A stretch of DNA of 8,270 nt from Oscillospiraceae bacterium (GTDB taxonomy: Bacteria; Bacillota; Clostridia; Oscillospirales; Oscillospiraceae): NCBI GenBank assembly GCA_017620315.1, contig JAFZQQ010000395.1, positions 1 through 8,270 of the forward strand, read 5' to 3'. Below, piece after piece: positions 1 to 6,908 of the stretch; within the stretch, counting starts at the first letter, position 1; each line of letters opens with the position of its first letter. Made by a program: the position numbers and the translations under genes. The notes under the pieces are model-generated. The model had not been told where the DNA came from. It was given only the letters and a program-made list of their open reading frames with translations, and did no database searches.

Positions 1-110
1 CCGGCCATCTGCGGCAGCGTTACGGACGCGCTGAGCACCGTAATACCGTCAGCTTCCCATGATTTTTCTTCCGTCAGAGCGTCAGCGAGACGCGGCTGCT
101 CGTGCTCCAT
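1..110 (-). CDS. N-terminal fragment of an unidentified protein (cut by window edge)
   Basis: On the minus strand an ATG at 110-108 opens a frame that stays open to the window edge (36 complete codons). It begins MEHEQPRLADALTEEK and continues with a piece reading ITVLSASVTLPQMAG. An AAGGGG ribosome binding site (plus-strand positions 117-122) lies 7 nt before the ATG, which supports the start. There is no signal peptide or membrane helix in the visible part. The stretch ITVLSASVTLPQ vaguely recalls the first strand of DUF3298/RsiV-like domains, but too little is visible to assign a family. It lies downstream of the EAL gene on the same strand, separated by a good terminator, so it is probably a separate transcription unit. 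I see no convincing promoter in the 111-183 leader. Confidence 0.6.
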   Translation of the reverse strand, partial: MEHEQPRLADALTEEKSWEADGITVLSASVTLPQMA

Positions 111-183
111 AGGCTATCCCCTTCCGTTTGCTCTCAGGAACAGTCTATGGCTCAGACAGGCAGGAGGTGCGCGCCGCGGGCAT

Positions 184-225
184 AAAAAAGCCCGTCCGGA
201 AATGTATCCGGACGGGAAGCTTTTT
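184..225 (-). terminator. Rho-independent terminator of the EAL-domain gene
   Basis: A perfect 10-bp inverted repeat (CCCGTCCGGA at 191-200, TCCGGACGGG at 207-216) encloses a 6-nt loop. Read on the minus strand, the stem is followed by G/C and then six T residues (complement of A184-A189). The outer A-run and T-run (185-190 and 220-225) could extend the stem past a 3-nt bulge. It begins at the EAL gene stop codon. On the plus strand the stem is followed by AAGC and five T, so it could also stop transcription from the other side. Confidence 0.9.
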
Positions 226-2141
226 CATACCGCTGCGCTCTTTGCGAAGTATTCGCGAAGCTTTTCTATCGGTATCGGCGCGGAGAATTTGTAGCCCTGA
301 AGATACTCGGCGCACATATTTTCACAGCGCTCCTGGTCCGACTCGGTCTCGATGCCCTCGTACAGCACGGAATAGTGCATATCCTTGAACATATGCGCGA
401 GGTTGGAGACCATGGTCTGCTTATCGGCGTCCGTCCCGCTGGCGATAACCAGTGAACGGTCAAATTTAATAATATCGAACGGGAGCTGCATGATACGCTC
501 GAAATTGGAATACCCGGTGCCGAAATCGTCCAGATAGAATTTGACTCCGCTGTCGTGCAGCTCGCTTATTCTCTCCTTCACCAGCATAAAGTCGCGCTCG
601 TTCTGACTCTCGGTCAATTCTATGGCTATTTTTTCGCTGGGTATGCCGCTGCGGCGGATCATCTCGCTGACCCGCCTGCCGAAATTCGGGTCGCGCAGAT
701 CAAGCATCGAAAAGTTCACCGAAATACGCCTGACCTCGTAGCCCTCATCGAGCAGCCCTCGCACCTGCGCGCAGGTCTTTGAGAGGATCGTCATGCTCAG
801 GGCGGAGATATAATTGTGCTCCTCGGCAAGCGGTATGAATCGTCCAGGCGGCACGATTCCGATCTTGTCGAGCTGAAGCCTCATAAGAGCCTCTGCCGTA
901 TCATAGCGCCCTGTGCTGAGATTATAGACCGGCTGGCAGTAGACCAGCACGCGCTCGTCGTCCATATTCTGCTTCGCGCTGATGTCTCCAAGCTCGTTGA
1001 TGATGTATCGGTAGCCGGTGTAGTCATCCACATCGCCGTGTGTGACGCGGTGTATGGAGTTGACCGGCATATTCGTCTCAAGATACTCTACAAAATCAAT
1101 ATAGTTGAAGCCCTCGTCCTTCTCTTTGGGGAAAAGCGTAGTCAGGATGACGATTTTGTGATCCAGGTGGTATTTCTCGTACGCCTCGTCAAACCTGCCG
1201 AGTATATTGCGGAGCGTATCCTCGTAATCGGCGTTCTTCCCCGTCTCCATCGCAAGGATCATGCGCCCGTTGGTGATCTGGAACAAAACCGCGTTGCGGA
1301 AAAAGTGTGTGGCGAAGTGCCGGATCGTCCATTGCAGATCCGTGGGATACTTCCCCTCAATTTTGTCCAGCTCCGGAAGGCGCAGGCTCATAAGGAGCAG
1401 CTCGTTGCCGTGCTCGCGGTGGAAGGACAGGAATTCCTCAAAACCGGAGACGTTCACCGCGCCGATGTCTATGTCGTAGGGATTGGCATGAACCAGATAC
1501 AACAGCGCCACCGCGGGGAAGAGGAAGGATACCACCGTATACGAGCTCTGCCTGTGGAGGCCCTGTATCAGCAAAAGGATGATCGCGATACAGGCGCTTG
1601 CCAGCACGCCGGTCGTGATCTGCTTGTATATCCGTCCCCTGTGTCGAAAGGACATATACGCCAAAATAGCAATGAACGCAAGATAGCCTATCGTGAAGAC
1701 CCGCATCCCCGCGCTCCCGCCTTCGTTCTCAACGTCGCGAAGCGCGCCGATCACCAAATAGAGTATCAGCACCGCGAGAACCGCGGCTCCAAAGACAAGG
1801 TAGCGTATTTTCCGCCGCTTGTCGAGCCGCATCATCTCCACGAAGTACAGCATAAAGAGGTACAGATTGCCGAACAGCGCAGAATAGTGCAGCACTCTCA
1901 ATATAAGCGTCACCGTCTGCGGTATGTCTCTTTTTGAGAGAACATGGATTATGACGTTTGAATACGCAGCGATCACCATCGTAAGAAGCATCAGGCAATA
2001 GAAGAAAAACCCTCTTGTCCTGTTTACGAACGAGGACTTGAAAAGGATGAGGAACAAAATGCTCATCGCGATGACGATGATATCTCCCACCTGAGAATAG
2101 TTTTCAACGCTGCCAAGCAGAGTTACCGTCTGTTCCGCCAT
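225..2141 (-). CDS. Membrane-anchored EAL-domain protein (cyclic-di-GMP phosphodiesterase)
   Basis: This 638-residue protein probably hydrolyses cyclic-di-GMP at the inner face of the membrane. Residues ~15-220 contain about seven hydrophobic helices separated by short basic loops, a 7TM-like sensor region. Residues ~230-375 look like a degenerate GGDEF-type domain: the size and position fit, but the GGDEF motif is missing. Residues ~395-630 are the EAL domain, and the residues needed for metal binding and catalysis are present: E417 of the EAL motif itself, N476 (VNFS), E508 (ELTES), D538-D539 (DDFGTGYS), K559 (IIKFDR), E595 (YEGIET) and the QGYKFS motif near the C-terminus. I therefore predict an active enzyme rather than a decayed binding protein. 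The start is supported by AAGGAGG at 2154-2148, 6 nt before the ATG. It is a single-gene unit, divergent from the YerC operon and closed by its own terminator. The signal sensed cannot be read from the sequence. Confidence 0.95.
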   Translation of the reverse strand: MAEQTVTLLGSVENYSQVGDIIVIAMSILFLILFKSSFVNRTRGFFFYCLMLLTMVIAAYSNVIIHVLSKRDIPQTVTLILRVLHYSALFGNLYLFMLYFVEMMRLDKRRKIRYLVFGAAVLAVLILYLVIGALRDVENEGGSAGMRVFTIGYLAFIAILAYMSFRHRGRIYKQITTGVLASACIAIILLLIQGLHRQSSYTVVSFLFPAVALLYLVHANPYDIDIGAVNVSGFEEFLSFHREHGNELLLMSLRLPELDKIEGKYPTDLQWTIRHFATHFFRNAVLFQITNGRMILAMETGKNADYEDTLRNILGRFDEAYEKYHLDHKIVILTTLFPKEKDEGFNYIDFVEYLETNMPVNSIHRVTHGDVDDYTGYRYIINELGDISAKQNMDDERVLVYCQPVYNLSTGRYDTAEALMRLQLDKIGIVPPGRFIPLAEEHNYISALSMTILSKTCAQVRGLLDEGYEVRRISVNFSMLDLRDPNFGRRVSEMIRRSGIPSEKIAIELTESQNERDFMLVKERISELHDSGVKFYLDDFGTGYSNFERIMQLPFDIIKFDRSLVIASGTDADKQTMVSNLAHMFKDMHYSVLYEGIETESDQERCENMCAEYLQGYKFSAPIPIEKLREYFAKSAAV

Positions 2142-2177
2142 TTTGGGCCTCCTTGCAAATACTTCCTTATTTGAAAC

Positions 2178-2186
2178 ATTTTAACA
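2178..2186 (-). promoter_or_regulatory. Extended -10 promoter element for the EAL-domain gene
   Basis: Read on the minus strand this is TGTTAAAAT, a TGn extension followed by TAAAAT (5 of 6 to the -10 consensus), 36 nt before the start codon. The sequence 17 nt further upstream (TAGCTT) is a poor -35, so the call rests on the extended -10 alone. Confidence 0.45.
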
Positions 2187-2237
2187 CAAGCGGAACTAAA
2201 AAGCTACTGTTTTCTTTGTAACACCGTCTTTTCCCCC

Positions 2238-2266
2238 TTTACTTTTTGTCTTTATTCTGTTACACT
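2238..2266 (+). promoter_or_regulatory. Promoter of the yerC-methyltransferase-hslO operon
   Basis: TTTACT at 2238-2243 (4 of 6 to -35 consensus), a 17-nt spacer, then TACACT at 2261-2266 (4 of 6) preceded by an extended -10 TG at 2258-2259. It ends 33 nt before the yerC start. It shares the AT-rich divergent region 2142-2299 with the EAL promoter; the two -10 elements are about 75 bp apart. Confidence 0.6.
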
Positions 2267-2299
2267 TCAAACAGAGAATACAAACAGGAGGCGAGCGCG

Positions 2300-2608
2300 A
2301 TGGCCGCACCGGGAAGCCGGATCGGAAAGAAGCCGAAAAACGACGATTTTTACAAGGCTATACTGCTGCTTGAGAACGAAGAGGAGTGCTACAGCTTTTT
2401 CCGCGACGTCTGCACTCAGACCGAGTTGCGCGCGATGGAGCAGCGCTTCGAGGTCGCGCGTCTTCTCACGCAAGGCATGGTCTACAACGACATCCTTGAG
2501 CGCACAGGCGCCTCAAGTGCGACGATCTCCCGCGTCGCCCGTTCGCTCAACGACTCAAACGGCGGTTACGATTGCGTTTTCGAGCGCATGAAGGATGGCA
2601 AGCTATGA
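2300..2608 (+). CDS. yerC: YerC/YecD-family TrpR-like DNA-binding protein
   Basis: A 102-residue all-helical protein of the TrpR superfamily, YerC/YecD branch. Family knowledge: these Firmicutes proteins share the Trp repressor fold, but their targets and ligands are poorly known. The core CTQTELRAMEQRFEVARLL followed by the helix-turn-helix TGASSATISRVARSL (residues ~73-87) matches the TrpR recognition region; the tail NGGYDCVFERM is typical of YerC. I chose the ATG at 2300 because AGGAGG (2286-2291) sits 8 nt before it. An in-frame ATG at 2246 would add 18 residues but lies upstream of the predicted promoter -10, so it is rejected. It is the first gene of a likely three-gene operon and its last 14 nt overlap the methyltransferase gene. 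It could control its own operon, but I see no clear operator. Confidence 0.9.
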   Translation: MAAPGSRIGKKPKNDDFYKAILLLENEEECYSFFRDVCTQTELRAMEQRFEVARLLTQGMVYNDILERTGASSATISRVARSLNDSNGGYDCVFERMKDGKL

Positions 2609-3338
2609 GCGTCTCGCGCACAGCTACGACGAGCTGATGCGCGATGTGGATTACTCTCAGCGGGCGGATTTTGTCGAAAAGCTGTTTCTGCGCGCGGCTA
2701 GGCGCAAGGTGCACACCGTACTCGACCTTGCCTGCGGCACCGGCACGATGACCTGTCTTCTCACGGAACGCGGGTATGAGCTCATATCCGTCGACGGCTC
2801 CGAGGATATGCTGATGGAGGCGCGGGAAAAGGCGCAGGGACTGTCCGGCGTTGAGCCGCTGTTTTTGCACCAGTCCATGCCCCGGCTCGATCTCAACGAC
2901 ACCGTGGACGCCGCCGTATGCTGTATGGACAGTCTGAACTACCTCACCCGCCCCGGAGACGTAAAGCGCACCCTGGAGCGGTTGAGGCTTTTCTTCTCTC
3001 CCGGCGGGGCGCTTGTGTTTGACGTACACGCGCTTTCCAAGCTGGAGGCCATGGATTCTCAGGTCTACCTCGACGAGGGCGAGGATGTATACTGCGTATG
3101 GCGCACCGGCTTCAGCCGGGGCGTCCTTGATTACTGCGTGGATCTCTTCACACAGCGGCCCGACGGCTCATGGGAACGCTCCTCCGAGTACCACCGTCAG
3201 CGCTATTACAGCGAAGAGACGCTTCGCGGCTGGCTCGTCGAGGCGGGCTTTACCGACGTCCGCAGCTACGGAGACTGCCGTATGCGCCGTCCCGGCGCCG
3301 GAGACGGACGCATTTATTTTTCCGCCGTGAGGAAATAA
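2595..3338 (+). CDS. Class I SAM-dependent methyltransferase
   Basis: A 247-residue cytoplasmic Rossmann-fold methyltransferase of unknown substrate. The N-terminus MASYERLAHSYDELMRDVDY is the pattern seen before the SAM fold in this small-methyltransferase group. Motif I, VLDLACGTG, is at residues 42-50; the acidic residue of motif II is in SVDGS (65-69); a motif IV-like stretch, VDAAVCCMDSLNYL, follows, then the C-terminal strands. The start at 2595 lies inside the end of yerC (14-nt overlap, different frame). It has only AAGG directly adjacent to the ATG and no well-spaced Shine-Dalgarno sequence, so translation is probably coupled to yerC. The conserved N-terminal motif argues against a later start. 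Resemblance is to the methyltransferase domain 25 type; small-molecule, RNA or protein substrates are all possible. hslO follows after 35 nt. Confidence 0.9.
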   Translation: MASYERLAHSYDELMRDVDYSQRADFVEKLFLRAARRKVHTVLDLACGTGTMTCLLTERGYELISVDGSEDMLMEAREKAQGLSGVEPLFLHQSMPRLDLNDTVDAAVCCMDSLNYLTRPGDVKRTLERLRLFFSPGGALVFDVHALSKLEAMDSQVYLDEGEDVYCVWRTGFSRGVLDYCVDLFTQRPDGSWERSSEYHRQRYYSEETLRGWLVEAGFTDVRSYGDCRMRRPGAGDGRIYFSAVRK

Positions 3339-3373
3339 CGGCTCATCAAATCGTTTTTAGGAGCATTTTCCAA

Positions 3374-4267
3374 ATGAAGGACTGTATCGTTCGCGCTATG
3401 TCGACCGACGGCTTTGTCAAAGCGTCGGCTATCTGTTCGCGCGCGCTGTGTGAGCGCGCGCGAAGTATCCATGGTCTCTCTCCGGTCGCCACCGCGGCGC
3501 TTGGACGCGCGCTGTCCGGCGCTTCGATGATGGGCAACGTGCTCAAGGGCCGGGGCGAGAGCCTGACGCTGCAGATAAAGGGCGGCGGCCCGCTCGGCAC
3601 CGTGCTCGCGGTCTCCGACGCCGAGGGCAATGTGCGCGGATATGTCGGCGACGGCTCCGTCGACCTGCCGCTGCGCCCGGACGGAAAGCTTGACGTCGGC
3701 AGCGCCGTCGGTAACACAGGAACGCTGACCGTCATCAAGGATCTCGGGCTCAAGGAGCCCTATGTCGGAACCATCGACCTTCTCGGCGGCGAGATCGCCG
3801 AGGATATCGCCGCGTATTTCGTTGAGTCCGAGCAGATACCCTCCGCCTGCGGATTGGGCGTTCTGGTCGACCGGGATCGCAGCGTGCGCGCCGCGGGCGG
3901 ATACCTTATCCAGCTTCTTCCCGGCGCGGGAGAGGATACGATCGCAAAGGTCGAGGGCGGCATTTACGCCGTGCCGAGCGTGACCAATATTCTCAGCGCG
4001 GATCCCGATCCCGTGAACCTTCTCAAAACCGTGCTCTCTGACTTCGAGCTTGAGATACTTGAGACCTCAGACGTCGAATACCGCTGCTACTACTCACGTG
4101 AAAGAACGGAGCGGGCGCTGCTCTCCCTCGGCAGCGCGGAGCTTGAGGACATGCTGCGCGAGCAGGACGGCGCGGAGCTGACCTGTCAGTTCTGCGACCG
4201 TGTCCATTCCTTCTCAGGCGACGAGCTGCGCGCCATGATAGCCGAGCTGAAGGCAAAGGGAAAGTAA
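3374..4267 (+). CDS. hslO: Hsp33 redox-regulated chaperone, with one zinc-ligand Cys replaced
   Basis: A 297-residue Hsp33. Family: a cytoplasmic holdase chaperone kept inactive in reducing conditions by Zn bound to four Cys (CXC and CXXC) and switched on by oxidation and unfolding. The N-terminal domain is typical (CIVRAMSTDGFVKASAI; LTLQIKGGGPLGTV; GYVGDGSVDLP; GNTGTLTVIKDLGLKEPY; SEQIPSACGLGVLV; GGYLIQLLPGA). The C-terminal switch reads C238-Y-Y240-SRER and then C271-QF-C274. The distance from residue 240 to C271 (31) equals that in E. coli (C234 to C265), so Y240 sits exactly at the second Cys of CXC; the codon is TAC where TGC is expected. The rest of the motif region (SRERTERALLSLG) is intact. 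The start is placed at 3374, with TAGGAG 11 nt upstream and an Hsp33-like N-terminus; the frame stays open upstream but that part overlaps the methyltransferase. It is last in the operon, with no clear terminator after it. Confidence 0.96.
   Translation: MKDCIVRAMSTDGFVKASAICSRALCERARSIHGLSPVATAALGRALSGASMMGNVLKGRGESLTLQIKGGGPLGTVLAVSDAEGNVRGYVGDGSVDLPLRPDGKLDVGSAVGNTGTLTVIKDLGLKEPYVGTIDLLGGEIAEDIAAYFVESEQIPSACGLGVLVDRDRSVRAAGGYLIQLLPGAGEDTIAKVEGGIYAVPSVTNILSADPDPVNLLKTVLSDFELEILETSDVEYRCYYSRERTERALLSLGSAELEDMLREQDGAELTCQFCDRVHSFSGDELRAMIAELKAKGK
3436..3464 (+). other. Perfect GC-rich hairpin within the start of hslO
   Basis: TTCGCGCGCGCT (3436-3447) and its exact reverse complement AGCGCGCGCGAA (3453-3464) enclose the 5-nt loop GTGTG. 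The 12-bp stem is 10 G/C pairs and lies 62 nt after the hslO start codon, across codons ~21-31. It encodes an ordinary Hsp33 segment (SRALCERARS), so it may be simply a result of GC-rich codons for Arg and Ala. No T-run follows, so it is not a terminator. Confidence 0.6.
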
Positions 4268-4310
4268 TCCCGCATATGCCATGAGATACCCTTTTTTCAC
4301 AAACAATGTG

Positions 4311-4339
4311 TTGTAATGTTTCCGTGCCTGTGGTAAACT
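4311..4339 (+). promoter_or_regulatory. prfC: Promoter of prfC
   Basis: TTGTAA at 4311-4316 (4 of 6), a 17-nt spacer, then TAAACT at 4334-4339 (4 of 6) with an extended -10 TG at 4331-4332. It lies in the 108-bp AT-richer gap between hslO and prfC and ends 36 nt before the prfC ATG. The same layout (17-nt spacer plus TGn) is seen at the yerC promoter. It indicates that prfC can be transcribed independently of the upstream operon. Confidence 0.65.
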
Positions 4340-4375
4340 CGTATCCTAATTCATTGATACGGAGAATAAAATATT

Positions 4376-5956
4376 ATGTCAACCTTACAGGATGAAATAT
4401 CGCGCAGACGAACCTTTGCGATCATCTCGCACCCGGACGCAGGCAAGACCACGCTGACGGAAAAATTCCTTCTCTACGGCGGGGCGATAGCGCAGGCCGG
4501 AGAGGTAAAGGGCAAGCGCGCCCGCGCGGCGACCTCGGACTGGATGGAGATAGAGAAGCAGCGCGGCATCTCCGTCACCTCCTCCGTCATGCAGTTCCAG
4601 CACGAGGGTTACTGCATCAATATACTGGACACGCCGGGGCATCAGGATTTTTCAGAGGACACCTACCGTACGCTGATGGCGGCGGATAGCGCGGTCATGG
4701 TCATTGACGGCGCGAAGGGCGTCGAGCCGCAGACCCGGAAGCTCTTCAAGGTTTGCGCGCTGCGTCACATCCCCATCTTCACTTTCATCAACAAGATGGA
4801 CCGTGAAACGCGCGACCCGCTGGAGCTCTGCGAGGAGGTCGAGCGCGAGTTGGGCATTGACACCTACGCCGTCAACTGGCCCATCGGCAGTGGCAAGAGC
4901 TTTCAGGGCGTCTATGACCGCGAGAAGCGCTGCATCATGCACTTCACCGACGCCGGACACGCAAGGAAAGCCGGCGTGACGGAGATCGAGCCCGACGACC
5001 CTATGCTTGCGGATATCCTCGGCAAGGAGCGCCGCGACGCGCTGATAGAAGAGATCGAGCTGCTCGGCGCGGGGCGCGAATTCGATCTCAAGGCCGTGAG
5101 GAACGGGACGCTGTCGCCGGTGTTCTTCGGTTCGGCTCTCACCAACTTCGGAGTGGAGCCCTTCCTTGAGCACTTCCTTGAAATGACCGGCGCGCCTCTT
5201 TCGCGCGAGAGCGACGAGGGCTTGGTCGACGCCTTTTCGCCCGATTTCTCCGCCTTTGTTTTCAAAATCCAGGCAAACATGAACAAAGCGCACCGCGACC
5301 GTCTCGCCTTCATGCGCATTTGCTCCGGTAAATTTGAGCGCGACGCCGAGTATTACCATGTTCAAAGCGGCAAGAAGATGCGCCTTTCCCAGCCGCAGAC
5401 CATGATGGCGGCGGAGCGCGAGATCGTCGACACGGCCTACGCGGGAGACATCATCGGCGTTTTTGACCCCGGCGTCTTCTCGATAGGCGACACCGTGACC
5501 GTTCCCGGCAAGAAGTATCGCTATTCCGGCATACCCACCTTCGAGCCGGAGCATTTCATGTCGGTCTCGCCCATGGATACGATGAAGCGCAAGCAGTTCG
5601 TCAAGGGCATCGAGCAGATCGCCCAAGAGGGCGCGATACAGATCTTCAAGATACCCGACAGTGGTTTTGAGGATGTTGTCGTCGGCGTGGTCGGCACTTT
5701 GCAGTTCGACGTGTTCGAGTATCGAATGAAAAGCGAGTACGGCGTCGACCTTCGCATGAACGGCCTGCCCTACGAGCATCTGCGGCTCATCGGCGAATGC
5801 CCGTGCGACATAAAGGAGCTTGTGCTCTGCACCGGCTCGCGCGTTCTGGAGGACTTCAAGGGCCGCCGCCTGATCGCCTTCGGCGGCGAGTGGTCGGTCG
5901 GCTTCCTGACCAAGCACAACCCCGGATTGGAGCTCATCGACTGGCTCAGCGTTTAA
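4376..5956 (+). CDS. prfC: Peptide chain release factor 3 (RF3), translational GTPase
   Basis: A 526-residue RF3 of normal length. It is a cytoplasmic GTPase that removes RF1/RF2 from the ribosome after peptide release. The GTPase motifs are complete: G1 SHPDAGKTT (residues 18-26), switch I region with EKQRGISVTSS (60-70), G3 DTPGH (85-89), G4 NKMD (139-142) and G5 GSAL (252-255). The stretch FINKMDRETRDPLEL and the sequence after G3 (QDFSEDTYRTL) distinguish RF3 from EF-G. The remainder is domain II (~residues 285-390) and the RF3-specific C-terminal domain ending GWSVGFL-like (GEWSVGFLTKHNPGLEL). The start ATG has GGAG (4361-4364) 11 nt upstream; the N-terminus MSTLQDEISRRRTFAIISHP fits the family. 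It has its own promoter and terminator, so it is probably monocistronic. No frameshift or missing motif is seen. Confidence 0.98.
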   Translation: MSTLQDEISRRRTFAIISHPDAGKTTLTEKFLLYGGAIAQAGEVKGKRARAATSDWMEIEKQRGISVTSSVMQFQHEGYCINILDTPGHQDFSEDTYRTLMAADSAVMVIDGAKGVEPQTRKLFKVCALRHIPIFTFINKMDRETRDPLELCEEVERELGIDTYAVNWPIGSGKSFQGVYDREKRCIMHFTDAGHARKAGVTEIEPDDPMLADILGKERRDALIEEIELLGAGREFDLKAVRNGTLSPVFFGSALTNFGVEPFLEHFLEMTGAPLSRESDEGLVDAFSPDFSAFVFKIQANMNKAHRDRLAFMRICSGKFERDAEYYHVQSGKKMRLSQPQTMMAAEREIVDTAYAGDIIGVFDPGVFSIGDTVTVPGKKYRYSGIPTFEPEHFMSVSPMDTMKRKQFVKGIEQIAQEGAIQIFKIPDSGFEDVVVGVVGTLQFDVFEYRMKSEYGVDLRMNGLPYEHLRLIGECPCDIKELVLCTGSRVLEDFKGRRLIAFGGEWSVGFLTKHNPGLELIDWLSV

Positions 5957-5965
5957 AGTATTAAT

Positions 5966-6011
5966 AAAAGCTGCGGCTGAGGGGAGCGTTCCCCTGCAGC
6001 CGCAGCTTTTT
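5966..6011. terminator. Strong, probably bidirectional terminator between prfC and the convergent lipoprotein gene
   Basis: A long stem: left arm 5966-5985 pairs with right arm 5990-6010 through 20 bp with a single-base bulge, closed by the 4-nt loop GCGT. On the plus strand the stem ends in a run of T (6007-6011) right after prfC (9 nt from its stop). On the minus strand the A-rich side (5963-5969) gives TTTTATTAA, so it can also end the lipoprotein transcript, whose stop codon is 13 nt away. Confidence 0.92.
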
Positions 6012-6023
6012 ATCTATCGAACA

Positions 6024-6908
6024 TCATCCGTTTTCCGGCAGAAGCACCTCTACTATGCCCGGACGCTCGTTGTCGGGATAGAAGAGAACGCTCCACGGGC
6101 TTATGTCGTACTCAGGCTCGGGCGGTTCGGTCTCAACGCTTTCAGGTTCCTCGCCCTCCGGCAGTTCCCCTTCCGGCCCTTCGTTCTCTGTGCCCTCGCC
6201 GGTCTCCCGCGTTTCGTCTGTGGGGGCAAGCGTCTCAGCGGTCCCGTCCTCCGACGTTTCGCCCTCCCCCTCCGGCTCTTCGCCCTCCTCCGGCTCCGAT
6301 TCGATCTCCGGCTGCGCAGGAGGATAGACCTCGTCGTGCACGGCGCTCACCAGCGCCATCACGCCCTCGCGGTCGGTTCCGAGATAACCCAGACGTATCG
6401 CGACAGAGCCGTGTCCCGCCTTTATTGCCGCGCGAAGCAGATCCGGCAGCGCCTCCGTGCTCGTGGCGTTGACGATGGCGCTCAGCTCCTCCGCCGTGCG
6501 CCGATAACCGAAGCGCACCTTCAGCTCGTAGTATGCGCTCTCCGCCTTGCCCTCGTAGGTGATATAGTCCAACAGAAACGCCCCCGTCGGCGTTTCCTTC
6601 TGTACCTCGACGCAGGCGTCGCTCGCCATGGACGCCTTGTTCTGCGCGTCGCCGTATATCCTCACGACGCCGTCCTCGCTGTGCTCGCCGACAAGCAGCA
6701 GCAGCGCGTTAACGAGGTCCTGATAGTTTTCCGCGCGAAGCGTGTCCGCATCTTCGTTCTCCCAGTATGCCGCGCTGTGCGGCGCGACCGAGGAATACGA
6801 GCGTTCAAGAAGCTTGTCCCCGCAGCCGCAAAGCGTCAGGCACGCCGCAAGCAGCGCGCCGAGCATAAAGAGGCGGTGAAAGCCTCTGTCAATAGCCAAG
6901 CTCCTCAT
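6024..6908 (-). CDS. Putative lipoprotein with acidic Glu/Pro-rich linker, function unknown
   Basis: A predicted 294-residue exported protein that I cannot assign to a named family. Residues 1-28 are a signal peptide (RGFHR then LFMLGALLAACLTL) ending in the lipobox-like L26-C27-G28-C29, so C29 is the likely lipidated residue; a Cys at -2 is less usual. Residues ~30-197 form a mixed alpha/beta part containing the pieces YQDLVNALLLLVGEHSEDGV, YELKVRFGYRRTAEEL and GSVAIRLGYLG. Residues ~198-268 are low-complexity, rich in Glu, Pro, Gly and Thr, with a single basic residue (R234). A more ordinary end follows (SPWSVLFYPDNERPGIVEVLL), so the acidic stretch lies between two conserved-looking parts. 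Start: I prefer the ATG at 6908, with GGAGG 12 nt upstream; a GTG at 6932 would add eight residues. It overlaps the LUD gene by 20 nt, suggesting coupled translation. Confidence 0.8.
   Translation of the reverse strand: MRSLAIDRGFHRLFMLGALLAACLTLCGCGDKLLERSYSSVAPHSAAYWENEDADTLRAENYQDLVNALLLLVGEHSEDGVVRIYGDAQNKASMASDACVEVQKETPTGAFLLDYITYEGKAESAYYELKVRFGYRRTAEELSAIVNATSTEALPDLLRAAIKAGHGSVAIRLGYLGTDREGVMALVSAVHDEVYPPAQPEIESEPEEGEEPEGEGETSEDGTAETLAPTDETRETGEGTENEGPEGELPEGEEPESVETEPPEPEYDISPWSVLFYPDNERPGIVEVLLPENG

Noticed and set aside
816..1937. Long plus-strand open frame (373 codons) opposite the EAL gene
   Set aside because: It is antisense to a gene with clear EAL and membrane-segment signatures, has no ribosome binding site and gives a His/Arg/Val-rich protein with no recognisable motif.
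2246..2299. Upstream start for YerC adding 18 residues
   Set aside because: It overlaps the predicted -10 box and lacks a ribosome binding site, whereas the ATG at 2300 has AGGAGG at 8-nt spacing.
3170..3373. N-terminal extension of Hsp33 in the same frame
   Set aside because: It overlaps the methyltransferase in another frame, and Hsp33 homology begins at the ATG at 3374.
4268..4310. Terminator after hslO
   Set aside because: There is a T-run (4292-4297), but no stable GC-rich stem precedes it.
4652..5917. Long minus-strand open frame (421 codons) opposite prfC
   Set aside because: It is an antisense product of GC-rich codons; the plus strand encodes a complete RF3.
6103..6327. Ser/Gly/Pro-rich plus-strand open frame
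   Set aside because: It is only the reverse complement of the acidic linker codons of the lipoprotein.
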